Positions 4,341-6,933 of a DNA stretch of 6,933 bases are shown here, one piece after another. Position 1 is the first letter of the stretch, and each line of letters begins with the position of its first letter. The DNA comes from Desulfurococcales archaeon (GTDB lineage: Archaea > Thermoproteota > Thermoprotei_A > Sulfolobales > Desulfurococcaceae). The notes beneath the pieces are model-generated. The model worked only from the letters and a program-made list of their open reading frames with translations, ran no database searches and had not been told where the DNA came from. The position numbers and the translations under genes were made by a program. Where the stretch lies: contig JALWQP010000046.1 in assembly GCA_027083045.1 (NCBI GenBank), positions 1 through 6,933 of the forward strand. The letters are read 5' to 3'.

Positions 4341-5009
4341 GTGGAAGAACTGACACCAAACATGCCAAGATACAGAACACTTGTGCTTGCAATATATGAT
4401 CCAAGATGGTTCATGGAAGTCCTTGACAGGCTTAAAGCTCGCAGAATACCTTACAGTCTATACTATACACCTGACAACATACCATATTATAGCATATTCT
4501 ATACGGACTACAAGTACTTCATCGATCAAGTTGAGGAGAGAAAAGACTTGGAGATAGTATATGATCCAGAACACCGGCCACTAGTACTCGAAAAAGCAAT
4601 CCTGAGAACAAGGCTCAAAGAAACATATAATGAGATTGTAGTAGGTGTTGATCCCGGGCCTAGTCCATACATTATAGTGCTGGGGGATTCGGAGATCCTC
4701 GAGATGAAGAGATTAGATCCAAAGGCTTCACTAGCTAAAGAGATTGAGAGGATCAAACAGGAATATCCATACAGGACACTGAAGGTGCGAGTCGGACAAT
4801 GCCACAATGGGTGGAGTATAGCATACACGCTGAAAAAAGCCGAGAGAGACGTAGCCGTAGAAATAGTGGATGAGACAAAAACAACGCCGAAAAACGGCAC
4901 GGGAGAGATTATTGAGAGAATAAAAAACATGCTCAAACCATATAGGAACAAGGACGCCTATGCAGCCTTATCAATCGCACTAAGAAAAGGCATCGAGGTA
5001 ATAGCCTAA
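4341..5009 (+). CDS. RNase H/RuvC-fold protein, predicted nuclease
   Basis: Residue numbers are from GTG 4341 (222 aa); ATG 4362 would remove seven. The N-terminal ~90 residues (LVLAIYDPRWFMEVLDRLK, SIFYTDYKYF) form an alpha/beta domain I do not recognise. The C-terminal part resembles RuvC-type RNase H folds. A first strand ends in VVGVDPGPSP (D104), and later strands include LKVRVGQC and VAVEIVDETKTTP (E174, D177, E178). A final helix carries KDAYAALSIALRKG (D205). D104, an acidic residue around 174-178 and D205 occupy the places of the RuvC catalytic acids (DxG, E, DA..AL). It starts the operon and ends 1 nt before the polynucleotide kinase, so the products probably act together on nucleic acid ends or junctions. 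Activity and substrate are unproven. Confidence 0.65.
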   Translation: MEELTPNMPRYRTLVLAIYDPRWFMEVLDRLKARRIPYSLYYTPDNIPYYSIFYTDYKYFIDQVEERKDLEIVYDPEHRPLVLEKAILRTRLKETYNEIVVGVDPGPSPYIIVLGDSEILEMKRLDPKASLAKEIERIKQEYPYRTLKVRVGQCHNGWSIAYTLKKAERDVAVEIVDETKTTPKNGTGEIIERIKNMLKPYRNKDAYAALSIALRKGIEVIA

Positions 5010-5010
5010 G

Positions 5011-6258
5011 ATGCCGAGAATCCATCTAGCAGAAGGTGAGCTTATAAGAGTCTTCGGCCCAGCTGCACTAAACGTAGCCACGGGGGAAATAGAAGTTCTT
5101 GGAGCACTATATAGTGCCGGCGAGAGAATAATCATACACAGACTCAGAAGCTATACCATCCTGGCCCTGAAAGAATCTGTACTAGACGTAAACCTTGGCT
5201 CCGAGGGAACGATTCAGGCGGCAGGCCAAGAGGACCCGTATCTTGAATGGAGAAAAATAGCTGAGGAAATAATCAACGGTGAGCCCCACAAAATAATGGT
5301 TATAGGCCAAGTGGATTCGGGGAAATCATCCGTATCAATACTATTATCAAACATTGCGCTCAACAAGGGGGAAAAACCAGCGATAATAGATAGTGATGTA
5401 GGGCAGGCAGACATAGGGCCCCCAGGCTTCATAACTCTATCCTATCCCAGCGGGAAAACCGTGTGGATGAGAACCCTCAAGCCCCGAGCAATGAAGTTTA
5501 TAGGAGATATCAAGCCCCAGGGACACATATTCCAGATAATACAGGCCGTAAAACAATTGATAGATATCTCCATACGAGACAATAGATCGCCTGTCATAAT
5601 AGATACTGATGGATGGGTAATGGATACCTATGCAACAATATACAAGTCAACACTCATCGAGGAGATAAGGCCTGACCACCTAGTGGTTATTGGGGACACC
5701 CTCTACGAGATCTACAAGAAATATAGCTCAATCGGGATAAAGGTGAAGATGATCAAGCCGCCGCCCAGCAAGAGGGAGAGAAATAGAGAAGATAGAAGGT
5801 ATTTGAGATCAGAAAAATACAAGGAATACCTTGACGGCGGCAAACCAGTAAGACTAGGGCTAGCCACCACAATAGTCTCGGGCCACCCATTATTCCATGG
5901 AGCACCAGTGGATCCCGCATTAATACAGGAGATAATTGGTGTGAAACCACTCTACGCGTCAAAGACCCCAGACACACTATACATGGTTGTCCAAGAACCG
6001 GTCAAGAACCCGCGACTCGACCTATTGAAAAACGCTTTCGGCGTACAGAGAATAAGATACTACGTGGCCGGATTCGAGAAACGGGCTTATGCAGCCCTTA
6101 TTGGTGACCAGACAGACTATCCCGCGATGATCGAGAAAATAGACTTCGCAAGCGGGAAAATTTACTTGAAGACGAAAGAACTAACAAATACACACATAGT
6201 CAGACTCGCAAGATATAAGCTCACAGAAGAATACCATGAATCATTGCTCGAATACTAG
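5011..6258 (+). CDS. Clp1/Grc3-family polynucleotide 5'-hydroxyl kinase (415 aa)
   Basis: It transfers phosphate from ATP to 5'-OH ends of RNA or DNA; the archaeal homologue from Pyrococcus horikoshii is an experimentally known kinase of this family. Residues 1-70 form the N-terminal beta-rich domain (GPAALNVATGEIEVLGA). The P-loop is GQVDSGKSS (99-107). The Walker B-like DSDVGQADIG (127-136) is the family signature, followed by RAMKFIGDIKPQGH and the TDGW clasp motif (199-202). A charged lid-like stretch (KREREDRRYLRSEKYKEYL type, about 256-275) precedes a C-terminal domain. All expected catalytic motifs are present. ATG 5011 begins 1 nt after the upstream TAA, with GAGGT at 4995-4999. In archaea, tRNA splicing leaves 5'-OH ends, so processing of intron or tRNA halves is one possible job; others are rRNA or DNA ends. 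Confidence 0.88.
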   Translation: MPRIHLAEGELIRVFGPAALNVATGEIEVLGALYSAGERIIIHRLRSYTILALKESVLDVNLGSEGTIQAAGQEDPYLEWRKIAEEIINGEPHKIMVIGQVDSGKSSVSILLSNIALNKGEKPAIIDSDVGQADIGPPGFITLSYPSGKTVWMRTLKPRAMKFIGDIKPQGHIFQIIQAVKQLIDISIRDNRSPVIIDTDGWVMDTYATIYKSTLIEEIRPDHLVVIGDTLYEIYKKYSSIGIKVKMIKPPPSKRERNREDRRYLRSEKYKEYLDGGKPVRLGLATTIVSGHPLFHGAPVDPALIQEIIGVKPLYASKTPDTLYMVVQEPVKNPRLDLLKNAFGVQRIRYYVAGFEKRAYAALIGDQTDYPAMIEKIDFASGKIYLKTKELTNTHIVRLARYKLTEEYHESLLEY

Positions 6259-6269
6259 GTGCTAGGCAA

Positions 6270-6933
6270 ATGCTTGTTCACCCTGCAATAAACCTGGTTA
6301 GTGGGAAGAAAGTAGAGGATCTAGGAGAAATAGAGGCCGAATACACCATAACAAGGATAAGCAGCAAGAATCCAGACACCCTATACATATACAGAGTTAA
6401 AGGAGCAAAACTACCCTGCTACTCAAACATAATAACGACAAGAAAAGATCTGTATAACCTGTTCCAAGTAGACAATGATACAGAACTCTACGAAAAATAC
6501 ATCAACGCTATTTATAGCCCGCCCCCAAAATACGGTCTTGAAGCGTTTGAAGACTACTATGAGAAATATAGTGGTAGTCTCAAAGATATACCGTTCATAA
6601 AGTTCTACCGGGAAGACGGGGGATACTACCTAACTGGATCTATCGTTATTGCTAAATGGAACAACATCCATAACGCTAGCATACACAGGATTATGAGGTT
6701 GGGGTCGCGCAGAGCAACACTGAGAATAGTTCCACGCCACCTCTACTACATAGTTAAAAAACACGCTGAGAAAGGAGAAGACACTCCTGTAGCGGTCATC
6801 CTGGGCGCACACCCTGTCTTCGAGCTAGCGGCCGCGACGAGCCCACCGCTCGGGAAATACGAGCTAGACATCTATGCTAGGATAACCGGGGATAAACGGG
6901 TCGTAGAAACCCCGATCCACGGTCTAAAGGTCC
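6270..6933 (+). CDS. UbiD-family decarboxylase, 5' part (cut by window end)
   Basis: Open from ATG 6270 to the last base (221 codons seen, no stop); the family is about 400-500 aa. An AGGTG ribosome binding site overlaps the stop codon of the kinase gene and lies 8 nt before the ATG. UbiD signatures include NASIHRIM (135-142), LRIVPRH (151-157), PVAVILGAHPVFELAAATSPPLG (173-195) and YELDIYARITGDKRVVETPIHGLKV. These enzymes use prenylated FMN and decarboxylate unsaturated or aromatic acids. In many Crenarchaeota a UbiD enzyme is anhydromevalonate phosphate decarboxylase of the archaeal mevalonate pathway, shown in Aeropyrum pernix. The archaeal context makes this the favoured role, but the assignment among UbiD paralogs is not proven here. 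The C-terminal catalytic region lies outside the window. Confidence 0.85.
   Translation, partial: MLVHPAINLVSGKKVEDLGEIEAEYTITRISSKNPDTLYIYRVKGAKLPCYSNIITTRKDLYNLFQVDNDTELYEKYINAIYSPPPKYGLEAFEDYYEKYSGSLKDIPFIKFYREDGGYYLTGSIVIAKWNNIHNASIHRIMRLGSRRATLRIVPRHLYYIVKKHAEKGEDTPVAVILGAHPVFELAAATSPPLGKYELDIYARITGDKRVVETPIHGLKV

Noticed and set aside
3850..4404. Minus-strand 184-codon ORF overlapping the ATPase and the divergent promoter
   Set aside because: It overlaps a well-supported RecA-fold gene in another frame and reads cysteine/arginine-rich without motifs.
6630..6812. Minus-strand 60-codon ORF near the right end
   Set aside because: It lies opposite the UbiD-family coding frame, which is open to the window end and carries clear family motifs.

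Overview
The window looks like a hyperthermophilic Crenarchaeon, probably Desulfurococcales. The evidence is archaeal-type TATA boxes about 26 nt before RNA starts, GGTGA/GAGGT ribosome binding sites, eukaryote-like ribosomal proteins L44e and S27e, CarS for ether-lipid synthesis, BHB-type tRNA introns and archaeal C/D box sRNAs. The genus cannot be fixed from the sequence alone.

Region 1 (1-1113) is AT-rich and plus-strand. A 57-aa AbrB-like protein comes first, and its last codons and stop are also the TATA box of the next gene. That gene is an initiator tRNA-Met-like gene in three exons (263-297, 319-340, 1059-1075). It carries a 21-nt anticodon-loop intron and a 718-nt T-loop intron. The large intron is closed by a perfect 16-bp stem, has strict bulge-helix-bulge geometry, and encodes an intact two-motif LAGLIDADG homing endonuclease. 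The 5' half of the tRNA is degenerate: three A/C mismatches, no U8 and no G18G19. It is therefore either a decayed copy or something unusual.

Region 2 (1114-1623) has no convincing protein gene, only a possible frameshifted membrane-protein remnant at 1114-1326. The minus strand carries two tandem C/D box sRNAs (about 1412-1545) with exact 12-nt guide spacing and a well-placed TATA box.

Region 3 (1651-4246) holds core genes. A plus-strand dolichol/phytol-kinase-like membrane protein converges on a minus-strand block: RecA/RadB-like ATPase, CarS (CDP-archaeol synthase), L44e and S27e.

Region 4 (4341-6933) reads rightward from a divergent promoter region. It has an RNase H/RuvC-fold protein, a Clp1/Grc3-type polynucleotide 5'-kinase starting one base later, and the 5' part of a UbiD-family decarboxylase cut by the window end. 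The UbiD enzyme (possibly anhydromevalonate phosphate decarboxylase), CarS and the lipid kinase form a loose isoprenoid/membrane-lipid theme. The nuclease-kinase pair, sRNAs and intron-bearing tRNA form an RNA-processing theme.
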